NCBI GenBank assembly: GCA_902774025.1
Contig: CACYGY010000008.1
Coordinates: 1 to 52,041, forward strand
Source: an uncultured Eubacteriales bacterium
GTDB lineage: Bacteria; Bacillota; Clostridia; Christensenellales; Aristaeellaceae
Length of the DNA stretch: 52,041 nucleotides
Direction: 5' to 3'
A program made the position numbers and the translations under genes. Positions within the stretch are counted from its first letter, which is position 1. Each line of letters opens with the position of its first letter. A model generated the notes under the pieces. That model made no database searches. It saw nothing but the letters and a program-made list of their open reading frames with translations, and was not told where the DNA came from. Of this stretch, positions 34,108-41,050 are shown piece after piece.

Positions 34108-34867
34108 GGGAAGGGAAACACTGATATTCTGCCTGGGGATCCTCCTCATCGGCTGCCTGATTCAGCTGGCGGGCCATCTGCGGGGGGACCGTCTGGTGTT
34201 CCCGGGGGTCGGGGAGATTCTCCGGGCATTCTTCCGTCTGCTCTCGGAGGGTGAAACCTATCGGAAGATCTGGGTCACCCTCCGGCATCTCCTGCAGGTG
34301 ATGCTCCTCTCCAGCGCACTTGGGATTGCCGTCGGCCTTGCCGAGGGGCTTTCCGATTTTGTCCGCACGCTTCTGAAACCGCTGATGATCATGCTGCGGT
34401 CCATTCCCATGGTGGTCATGGTGGTGGTGATCATGGTGCTGACGAAATACGACCGTGTTCCCCTGATCGCCTCCTCCCTGTTTCTGCTGCCGCTCATCAG
34501 TGAAGCGGCCAGTGAGGGATGCCGGAGGATTGAGCCGGAACTGATCGACGTCTACCGCCTGAACAGCGCCTTCAGCCTCCGCATCCTTGCCCGTGTCCAC
34601 CTGCCTCTCATGGCCGGTTATCTCAGACAGGCCTATGTCAACGCGGTGGGGATGGGGCTGAAGCTGGTCGTCTCCACCGAATACCTGGTGCAGACAAGGG
34701 ATTCTCTGGGCAAGGCCGTCCATTCAAGCAGTTATTTCAACGAATACCAGGATATCTACGCCTATGCGCTGATCATGATTGTCCTGGTGCTGCTGGTCAG
34801 CGCAATCCCTTCTGCTCTTGGAAAACTGCGGAAAATGGCGGAGAGGCGCCGGTACGTGGAAACCTGA
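34082..34867 (+). CDS. SsuC/TauC-like ABC permease
   Basis: 261 residues with about six helices and the BPD_transp_1 layout: a first helix, FPGVGEILRAFFRLL (typical of SsuC/TauC/ThiX permeases), and an EAA-loop region EGCRRIEPELIDVYRLNSAF. Start ATG at 34,082 has GAGGTG seven bases upstream; ATG at 34,094 is the alternative. Sulfonate and thiamine-type importers normally have a SsuB-like ATPase gene next to the permease; none is present here, and the next gene is a nucleotidase with its own promoter. The transporter may borrow an ATPase or be incomplete. Confidence 0.85.
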   Translation: MTSTMERSKGRETLIFCLGILLIGCLIQLAGHLRGDRLVFPGVGEILRAFFRLLSEGETYRKIWVTLRHLLQVMLLSSALGIAVGLAEGLSDFVRTLLKPLMIMLRSIPMVVMVVVIMVLTKYDRVPLIASSLFLLPLISEAASEGCRRIEPELIDVYRLNSAFSLRILARVHLPLMAGYLRQAYVNAVGMGLKLVVSTEYLVQTRDSLGKAVHSSSYFNEYQDIYAYALIMIVLVLLVSAIPSALGKLRKMAERRRYVET

Positions 34868-34968
34868 ATCTCTCCCGGAGGCAGGCCGGTGTTCCGGTCC
34901 TGCAATCGGAGAGGAGCGCATGACAGTCCCGTCTTCTTTTTTCAGAGAAGGGACTGCCTGCAAACATA

Positions 34969-34997
34969 TTGTGAAAACAGCACAAACCGGGTATAAT
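34969..34997 (+). promoter_or_regulatory. Promoter of the 5'-nucleotidase gene
   Basis: TTGTGA at 34,969-34,974 and a perfect TATAAT at 34,992-34,997 with a 17-bp spacer. At the predicted 5' end of the transcript a perfect hairpin (AGCCTGC at 35,007-35,013 with GCAGGCT at 35,020-35,026) may protect the message. Confidence 0.75.
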
Positions 34998-35074
34998 CTG
35001 TACAGAAGCCTGCGCTGGTGCAGGCTCGAATCATCTGTTTCCATTCACAGCACAGAAGGAGAGGTATTCTGATC

Positions 35075-36772
35075 ATGAAAAAACTGCTTTCCCTGATCCT
35101 GGCGCTGGCGATGGTCCTGAGCGCGGCGGCCGCCCTTGCCGAAGCAACCGGTGACGGTTACTGGAGAGTGGCTGACTATCTGGCCCATGCGGATATCCGG
35201 TATGACCTGGAGAAGGACTACACCGGCAAGACGGTGATCCTTCACTCCAACGATGTTCACGGACAGGTGGACGGCTATGCCTGCATCGCCGGCCTGCGCA
35301 CCTGCTTTGAGAGCCGGGGCGCCGATGTGATCCTGGCTGACGCGGGCGATTTCAGCCAGGGAAATCCCTATGTGAACACCAGCAAAGGCTTCAGCGCCAT
35401 TGAGATGATGAATGCCGCGAAGTACGACGTGGCAACCCTTGGAAACCACGAGTTTGACTTTGGGTATCCCCAACTGAAAGAAAACCTTTCCAAGGCCAGC
35501 TTCCCGGTGCTCTGTGCCAACGTCACCCTGGACGAAACCGGCGAGAGCATTCTGCCGGCCTCCACGATCATTACCACCGCCGGCGGACTGAAGATCGGCT
35601 TTGTGGGAATGGAAACCCCGGAGACCGTGACCAAGGTCAATCCCGGACTGGTCAAGATGCTCACCTTCGCCCCTGCCGAAAAACTGGCTGAGATCTGCCA
35701 GAAAGAGGTGGATGCGATCCGGAAGGACGCCGACCTGGTGATCGGTCTGTTCCATCTGGGCGTGGACGTGGAACAGATGAGCGACGGAACCAGCTCCAGG
35801 CAGCTGCTGGAGAAGGTGAAGGGCATCGACATGGTTCTGGACGGACACAGCCACACCGTGATGACCGCCGGCAAGGACGGAGAGCCCATCCAGTCCACCG
35901 GCACCAGGTTCGAATACATCGGCGTGGTGGTGATCGACAATGAAAACAAAGGCATCGAAGACAATTTCGTGATTCCGACCCTGATCGGGCACAACCTGTA
36001 CGCAGCGCGCTTCCTCGATGAGACAACCGCAGCCGAAGCCCAGAGGATCATCGACAAGGTGGATGAAGAATACGGCAAGGAATTCGCCACCACGGAAGTC
36101 TTCCTGAACGGCGAAAAAGCTCCCGGCAACCGTACCGAAGAAACCAACATGGGTGACCTGGTTGTGGACGCCCTCGTCTGGTCCGTTGTCAAGGAAGGCG
36201 GCATTGAACAGGTGGAACCCAACGCCATCGTGGGCATCACCAACGGCGGCGGCATCCGCGCTTCCATCCCCAAGGGCGAAGTGACCAAGAAAGCGGTCAA
36301 TACCGTTCTGCCCTTTGGCAACACGGTGGCCGTGGCCTATGTAAGCGGCGCGGAGCTGCTTGAAATCCTGGAAGCTTCCACTTTCCTCACGCCGGATCCC
36401 ATCGGCGGATTCCCCCAGACCTCCGGCATCGAGTGGACCATCGACACCACGAAGGCCTTTGATCAGGGTCCCGTGTATATCCTGGACGGCAAGGAGAGCA
36501 GCTACTATGCCCCCGCATCCATCCAGCGCGTGACCATCAGCGCCATCAACGGCGAGCCCTTCGACATGAATGCGACCTACGCCATTGTGACCAACAATTT
36601 CTGCACGGACGGCGGTGATACGTACAACGTGCTTGCCCACGCCGCCTACAAGTTCGACACCGGAATCCCGATGGACCAGGCTCTGATTGACTATATCACC
36701 GAAGCCCTGAACGGAAAGATTACGGCGGAAGCCTACGGCGAGCCCCGCGGGTCCCTGACCATCATCAAGTAA
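35075..36772 (+). CDS. Exported 5'-nucleotidase / 2',3'-cyclic phosphodiesterase (UshA-like)
   Basis: 565 residues with a signal peptide (AALA-EA). Metallophosphatase motifs are in order: HSNDVHGQ (first metal site), DAGDFSQGN, TLGNHEFDFG, and VLDGHSHT with the histidine metal ligands. A C-terminal nucleotide-specificity domain starts near 330 and includes NGGGIRASIPKG and the LPFGNT segment. It hydrolyses extracellular nucleotides to nucleosides and phosphate. No cell-wall anchor is visible, so it is probably released or loosely held. AAGGAGAGG precedes the start. It is a single gene between its own promoter and terminator. Confidence 0.93.
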   Translation: MKKLLSLILALAMVLSAAAALAEATGDGYWRVADYLAHADIRYDLEKDYTGKTVILHSNDVHGQVDGYACIAGLRTCFESRGADVILADAGDFSQGNPYVNTSKGFSAIEMMNAAKYDVATLGNHEFDFGYPQLKENLSKASFPVLCANVTLDETGESILPASTIITTAGGLKIGFVGMETPETVTKVNPGLVKMLTFAPAEKLAEICQKEVDAIRKDADLVIGLFHLGVDVEQMSDGTSSRQLLEKVKGIDMVLDGHSHTVMTAGKDGEPIQSTGTRFEYIGVVVIDNENKGIEDNFVIPTLIGHNLYAARFLDETTAAEAQRIIDKVDEEYGKEFATTEVFLNGEKAPGNRTEETNMGDLVVDALVWSVVKEGGIEQVEPNAIVGITNGGGIRASIPKGEVTKKAVNTVLPFGNTVAVAYVSGAELLEILEASTFLTPDPIGGFPQTSGIEWTIDTTKAFDQGPVYILDGKESSYYAPASIQRVTISAINGEPFDMNATYAIVTNNFCTDGGDTYNVLAHAAYKFDTGIPMDQALIDYITEALNGKITAEAYGEPRGSLTIIK

Positions 36773-36785
36773 TCCATGGCTTTTC

Positions 36786-36819
36786 CCGGCCGTCAGCGAA
36801 AAGGCTGACGGCCGGATTT
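36786..36819 (+). terminator. Terminator of the 5'-nucleotidase gene
   Basis: A 12-bp perfect stem (CCGGCCGTCAGC with GCTGACGGCCGG) around a 6-base loop, followed by ATTTTC, 13 bases after the stop codon. Confidence 0.88.
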
Positions 36820-36935
36820 TCATTTCAGGAAGAGACCTGCGTTCACGATGATCATGGAATTCCATCCGGCCCCAATCACATTCTGAATCCCCCTGTGCGG
36901 CAGTGGGGAATGTGCCGGGGCTGAAGCGCAGGAAA

Positions 36936-36989
36936 CGGAAAAAGACCGCCCCGTCACAGTGCAGGAGAGGACGGGGCGGTCTTTTTCCG
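36936..36989 (-). terminator. Terminator of the PstS-like gene, bidirectional form
   Basis: A perfect 20-bp stem formed by 36,936-36,955 and 36,970-36,989, with runs of five A or T on each side, so it can stop transcription in both directions. It lies about 60 bases after the minus-strand stop codon. Confidence 0.9.
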
Positions 36990-37050
36990 TCCGGCGGTCA
37001 CGCCGGTGCTCTTTTGTGTCCTGCCGAAAAGGGAAGGGCGCGGGGCGGGA

Positions 37051-38109
37051 TCAGAGACCTTCGGGATTCCGAAGGGGCACATAACCGGCCTGGGCAATGC
37101 AGGCCTGTCCCTCGTCGGAGATGAGCCAGTCGGCAAACCTGGCTGCAACCTCATTGCCCTCATTGTAGACGGCGTAGTAACTGACGGTATAGGGATAGGC
37201 GCCGGACCGGAGGTTTTCGGGAGAGGGTTCCACACCGTCCACCGCCAGCACCTTGATATTCCCGGAACGGTAGAGCCCGTCCACGTAGTAGAGATAGGAG
37301 TATCCCAGGGCGGTGGGGGCATTGTCGTAATTCCCCACCTGCCGGATCAGGTCGCTCATGCCCTCGGAAATGTAGACGGGGGAGGCGACTGCCAGCTGGA
37401 AGCCGTCCATGACCAGTTCCTCCATGGCGGTCTGGCTGCCGGAGCCATGGGGACGCTGATAGGCGTCAATGGTCAGCCCCTCCGTGCCGCCCACCTCACT
37501 CCACAGGCGGATGGCGCCGCCGTAGATGCTCCGGATCTGGTCCTGAGTCAGGGTATTCACCGGATTGTCGTGGTTGACCAGGAACACAAAGGCGTCATAG
37601 CAGACAGGCACCATGACCAGGTGAAGCCCGGCGTCTTCGGCGGCCTTCCGTTCCTCCGCGTTGGGCGCCGTGCCCACCACCATGTCAATGGGATGGGCGG
37701 TGTCCATGGTGACGCCTCGGGAGGCGATGGTGACCATGGGATTGGCATCGCCCCGGGTCAGCCGCGCGTAGGCGTTGGGGGTGGTGGAAAAGTTCACGAA
37801 CCCGTTGAGATCGGCCTCCTCCAGCCCCAGCCACTGCCTTGCCCATTCCATGGCCATGGGGACGCACACGGTGGAACCGTCCAGGGAGGGATAGGTGCCC
37901 CAGGACTGGATGTACAGATCATCGCTGCCCTCAAGGGGCGCGGTCTCGCCCAGCTGGAAGGCCCCGGGATCCGCAACATAGTTTTTCCAGTCCGCGCTCC
38001 TTTCCAGGGACTGGTTGATCTGGCTCCAGGAGGAGGATTCGGCGCCCGCCAGGGACAGGGAGCAGATCAGGACAAGGGACAGGAGAAGAATGGCAAGACG
38101 TTTTTTCAT
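37051..38109 (-). CDS. Orphan PstS-like substrate-binding protein
   Basis: 352 residues with a signal peptide (SLAGA-ES). The mature protein resembles PBP-like phosphate-binding proteins: a central PVCYDAFVFLVNHDNPV strand-turn, LTQDQIRSIYGGAIRLW, and RPHGSGSQTAMEELV, which matches the PstS anion-binding loop. No pstCAB genes are nearby. The start at 38,109 has an AAAGGACGG site; the upstream frame is rejected. The gene lies 29 bases after the leucine-rich-repeat gene and is probably co-transcribed. The ligand might be phosphate, another anion, or it may be a sensor. Confidence 0.82.
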   Translation of the reverse strand: MKKRLAILLLSLVLICSLSLAGAESSSWSQINQSLERSADWKNYVADPGAFQLGETAPLEGSDDLYIQSWGTYPSLDGSTVCVPMAMEWARQWLGLEEADLNGFVNFSTTPNAYARLTRGDANPMVTIASRGVTMDTAHPIDMVVGTAPNAEERKAAEDAGLHLVMVPVCYDAFVFLVNHDNPVNTLTQDQIRSIYGGAIRLWSEVGGTEGLTIDAYQRPHGSGSQTAMEELVMDGFQLAVASPVYISEGMSDLIRQVGNYDNAPTALGYSYLYYVDGLYRSGNIKVLAVDGVEPSPENLRSGAYPYTVSYYAVYNEGNEVAARFADWLISDEGQACIAQAGYVPLRNPEGL

Positions 38110-38138
38110 GAGGATCCGTCCTTTCTTCAGACATGAGT

Positions 38139-40100
38139 TCATGGATTGAGGATTTCAGCGGGGAAAACCAGAGCGGAGGGAACCCAGCCGTTCAGCCGGA
38201 GCGTCCGGACGTGGGTCATACCCTCCCGCTCCTCCAGGATGATGGCCTGAACAGGATCGAAGAGATGTCCGATCTCCGTGCCCCCCGGCGCGTCCAGGAA
38301 GCGGATGGCTGTGCCTTCGGGGGCGGAAAGATACCCCAGGACCCGGTCATTTGTCCCGGACCGCAGGAGGGTCACCTGGGAAAGGTCAAAATAGTCCCAG
38401 ACGTATTTTCCGTCCTCGCCCTCCCCGCAGACCCGGACTCTCTGATGGGAGAGGATGACATCGTCAAAGTCATTCTCCACGAATACCCCGGTGGCATGGA
38501 TCCTGACGCCCATCAGATCAAAGAGGGTTTCCCGGGTGAGGGGAGTGAGGAAGCGCAGGGGAATCCAGCATTCGGGATCGGAGAATTTTCCCGTTTCCAC
38601 CATGGCCATGTCCCCCTGCACGCTGCGCACCGTGACAGGGGTCCCCACAGGGAGGGTTTTGCAGGGATAACGGCATTCCCTGTCCCGGTAGAGGGTTTCC
38701 TCACCCTCCCCCTGGGGATTGTCCACCCAGGCGCTGTACCAGCTGAAGCGGTGCGTGTCCTCCGGCAGGGTGCCGGTTTCATTGTTGTCCCCGTTGAAGT
38801 AGGTGAAGTCTGCCTGCTGGGCGTAGCCGTCAAAGGAAGCCTCAAGCCCCGGGGGAAGAGACAGGCGTTCCAGACTGACACAGTTGTGGAAGGCTGTGGG
38901 GGCCAGGTCCGTCACGGTGAGGGGCACCGTCAGGCTGATGAGCTCTCCGCAGCCGGAAAAGGCGTATTCCCCGATGGACTCAAGCCCCAGGGGCAGGGAG
39001 AGGGTCCGCAGGGGCAGGTCCATGGCATCGCTGTAAAAGGCACGGTCCGCGATTTGCCTGACGCCGGCGGGGACGTCGTAATGCGTGTCCTTTCTGCCGC
39101 TGGGATAGCGGAAGAGCACGCTGCCGTCTCCGGAAAGGAGAACACCGTCCGGGGCGGTATACCGGGGATTGCCTTCCTCCACCTCATAGGCGCCAATGAC
39201 GCTGCCCTCCGGCATCACGTCCGCGGTGCAGCCCCGGGAGAGGATCAGGCGGTCAACGGTGCAGGAATAAAGAGCCTCCGGATCCATTTCCCTGAGACTG
39301 TCCGGCAGGCGGAGCTCCGAAAGGTGCATGTAGCAGAGGATTTCAGAGCCCAGGACCCGGAGGTTTTCCGGCAGGATGACCGCGCGGATTTCCTCCTCCC
39401 CTTCCTCAGGATCCGTGTTGTCCGGCAGCTCCGTGACGTTCACGGCCACGTCCCCCGGCATGACATGGGTCCGGATCCGGGTGGACCAGGTATAGTCGCC
39501 GTCCTCGTCATATTCAAAGGTGTCCTCGTAAACCGTGGCATATTCCAGCACGGTGACGCGGGGGTCAAAGGACAGGGTGCCTCCCGACACAAAGACAACG
39601 GGCACGGCCTCAAGGGCGTCCACGGGCATGAAAAGCCACACGGGTTTTCCGTCCGACTCGGTTTCCACATAGGCCAGATCTTCCAGGGTCGCCATGTAGA
39701 TGACCTGTGCGCCCTGGGGGACGGACAGGAGGGGCTCCGCATCGTTTTCCGGGATCAGGGACGCGGAGCAGTCCCGGGTGACCGTGCAGAGCATGCGTGT
39801 GATGGTGATGTCATCCGTCCCCGTCTCCGGAAGAAGCGGGGAGGCGGGAATCCAGACGATCTGCCCCGCCGCCGTCTGCCCCATCCGCCACCCGCCGTCC
39901 ATGATCCGGCCGGAGACGGATTCCACCACGGCGGATTCCATCTGGGGAGCGCTCTCAAAGGGGGCGAGCCACACGGGACCTTCCAGGGCCTCCTCCAGGC
40001 TTTCCCCGTCCAGGGAAAACCAGATCCAGTCGGCGTCATCCAGGGCCAGGGCCGACAGGGGGAGCATGCACAGAACCAGGAGCAGAATCCATTTTTTCAT
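38139..40100 (-). CDS. Exported BspA-like leucine-rich-repeat protein with flanking SH3-like segments
   Basis: 653 residues with a signal peptide (ALAL-DD). Residues about 245-420 contain LRR_5-type repeats (LPDSLREMDPEALYSC, LPLGLESIGEYAFSGC, LPLTVTDLAPTAFHNC), as in BspA surface proteins. Before and after this block are repeated beta segments such as LLSVPQGAQVIYMATLEDLAYVE and TLPVGTPVTVRSVQGDMAMVE that look like bacterial SH3 domains. It probably binds a host, wall or polymer ligand outside the cell. No anchor motif is visible. Start ATG at 40,100 is preferred over GTG at 40,109 because AAGGAAGG then has normal spacing. Confidence 0.75.
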   Translation of the reverse strand: MKKWILLLVLCMLPLSALALDDADWIWFSLDGESLEEALEGPVWLAPFESAPQMESAVVESVSGRIMDGGWRMGQTAAGQIVWIPASPLLPETGTDDITITRMLCTVTRDCSASLIPENDAEPLLSVPQGAQVIYMATLEDLAYVETESDGKPVWLFMPVDALEAVPVVFVSGGTLSFDPRVTVLEYATVYEDTFEYDEDGDYTWSTRIRTHVMPGDVAVNVTELPDNTDPEEGEEEIRAVILPENLRVLGSEILCYMHLSELRLPDSLREMDPEALYSCTVDRLILSRGCTADVMPEGSVIGAYEVEEGNPRYTAPDGVLLSGDGSVLFRYPSGRKDTHYDVPAGVRQIADRAFYSDAMDLPLRTLSLPLGLESIGEYAFSGCGELISLTVPLTVTDLAPTAFHNCVSLERLSLPPGLEASFDGYAQQADFTYFNGDNNETGTLPEDTHRFSWYSAWVDNPQGEGEETLYRDRECRYPCKTLPVGTPVTVRSVQGDMAMVETGKFSDPECWIPLRFLTPLTRETLFDLMGVRIHATGVFVENDFDDVILSHQRVRVCGEGEDGKYVWDYFDLSQVTLLRSGTNDRVLGYLSAPEGTAIRFLDAPGGTEIGHLFDPVQAIILEEREGMTHVRTLRLNGWVPSALVFPAEILNP

Positions 40101-40264
40101 AGGCGTCACCTTCCTTTCGGAGACGGTCCGTGAATGCGTGCTGCATATACGTTACGTGAATCATGGACAAAAGTCAAGGCAGGAAAGGGATATGCGCCCT
40201 TTCACCGCGGAATGGCCTTCTCATCCATGGACGCTTAAGAAGCGGAACAGTTCCCGTGAACACG

Positions 40265-40289
40265 CAAAAAACCCGGCCTCAGGCCGGGT
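40265..40289 (-). terminator. Terminator of the LURP-one-like gene
   Basis: A perfect 8-bp stem (ACCCGGCC with GGCCGGGT) around a 3-base loop, followed by at least five T residues on the minus strand, eight bases after the stop codon. Confidence 0.9.
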
Positions 40290-40296
40290 CCGGTGT

Positions 40297-40908
40297 TCAC
40301 TTGCCGGAGGAGGAGGAGGAGGAAGAGAAGGAAACGGAGGCGGAGGCTTCACGGTCACGGATGATATGCTGAAGGGCGATGAGGACCGCGATGATCTTTT
40401 CCTCGTATTCCGGTTTGTAGATATCGATGCAGTACTTGTCGTGCAGGGAAAACATCTTCTGGCCGATGACTGCGATGATCCCGCCATGGCCATCGTAAAG
40501 CTCGAAGTTCAGTCCGGCAATATTGCCCCGAAGCTGCCAGCCCAGCCCCTCAATGTTGGTGATGTCCTTTACGATATGGAGCAGCTCATTGGAGACCTCG
40601 AAATACGTTCCGTCCGCCATGGTGACAAAGTGCCGCTCATGCAGGGAAAAGACTTTCCGCTCTATGTGGGCGACGTGCTTTCCGCCGGCTGTGGTAATGT
40701 CCGTCTTGTTCTTAATGGAAAAGAACTTGGAGTCGGACTGGTAAACGACATTCTCCCTCTCATCGGTGATGTCAATATGCTTATGCAGGGTGAAAACCTT
40801 GGCGGAGGTGAACAGGGATTTGGCAGGCTCGCCGAATCTGGCCACATTGTTGACGTTTGCCTGTTCCCCCGCCTCACGGTAACGGTGATGCTTTGAAAAG
40901 ACACCCAT
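40297..40908 (-). CDS. LURP-one/Tubby-like (YxjI-type) protein with poly-serine tail
   Basis: 203 residues, no signal peptide. Repeated strands of the form KVFTLHKHIDITDE, KFFSIKNKTDITTA, KVFSLHERHFVTMAD and KMFSLHDKYCIDIY fit the beta-barrel of the LURP-one-related/YxjI family, a phospholipid-scramblase-like fold. The last helix (IAVLIALQHIIRD) is followed by a tail, SASVSFSSSSSSSGK, encoded by a GGA trinucleotide tract. The function is unknown in bacteria. ATG at 40,908 is preferred because GGAGG lies ten bases upstream; ATG at 40,917 touches that site. Confidence 0.8.
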   Translation of the reverse strand: MGVFSKHHRYREAGEQANVNNVARFGEPAKSLFTSAKVFTLHKHIDITDERENVVYQSDSKFFSIKNKTDITTAGGKHVAHIERKVFSLHERHFVTMADGTYFEVSNELLHIVKDITNIEGLGWQLRGNIAGLNFELYDGHGGIIAVIGQKMFSLHDKYCIDIYKPEYEEKIIAVLIALQHIIRDREASASVSFSSSSSSSGK

Positions 40909-40940
40909 GGAAACCATCCCTCCTTTTACAGTTCGGCTGG

Positions 40941-40969
40941 ATTATATCATGGGGAAAGTCCCCGGACAA
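40941..40969 (-). promoter_or_regulatory. Promoter of the LURP-one-like gene
   Basis: On the minus strand TTGTCC (plus 40,964-40,969) and a perfect TATAAT (plus 40,941-40,946) are 17 bp apart. Confidence 0.75.
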
Positions 40970-41023
40970 GCGGTGCTGAAGGAAGAACGGTTCCGCTTCC
41001 CCCAAAGGGAAAAGCAAAGAGGT

Positions 41024-41042
41024 GGGAGGGATGATCCCTCCC
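41024..41042 (-). terminator. Possible weak terminator of the glycosidase operon
   Basis: GGGAGGGA and TCCCTCCC pair around a 3-base loop ten bases after the last stop codon. The minus-strand tail (CCTCTTTGCTTTT) is only moderately T-rich. Confidence 0.45.
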
Positions 41043-41050
41043 GCCGTTTG

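Noticed and set aside
34920..35072. Possible 50-codon peptide starting at ATG 34,920 behind GAGGAG
   Set aside because: It contains the strong promoter of the nucleotidase gene within its frame and shows no protein-like features; the binding-site match is probably chance.
40144..40177. Promoter for the leucine-rich-repeat gene (minus-strand TTGACT with TAACGT or TATATG)
   Set aside because: The -35 box is good, but the -10 candidates are poor or at a 22-bp spacing, so it is not listed as a feature.
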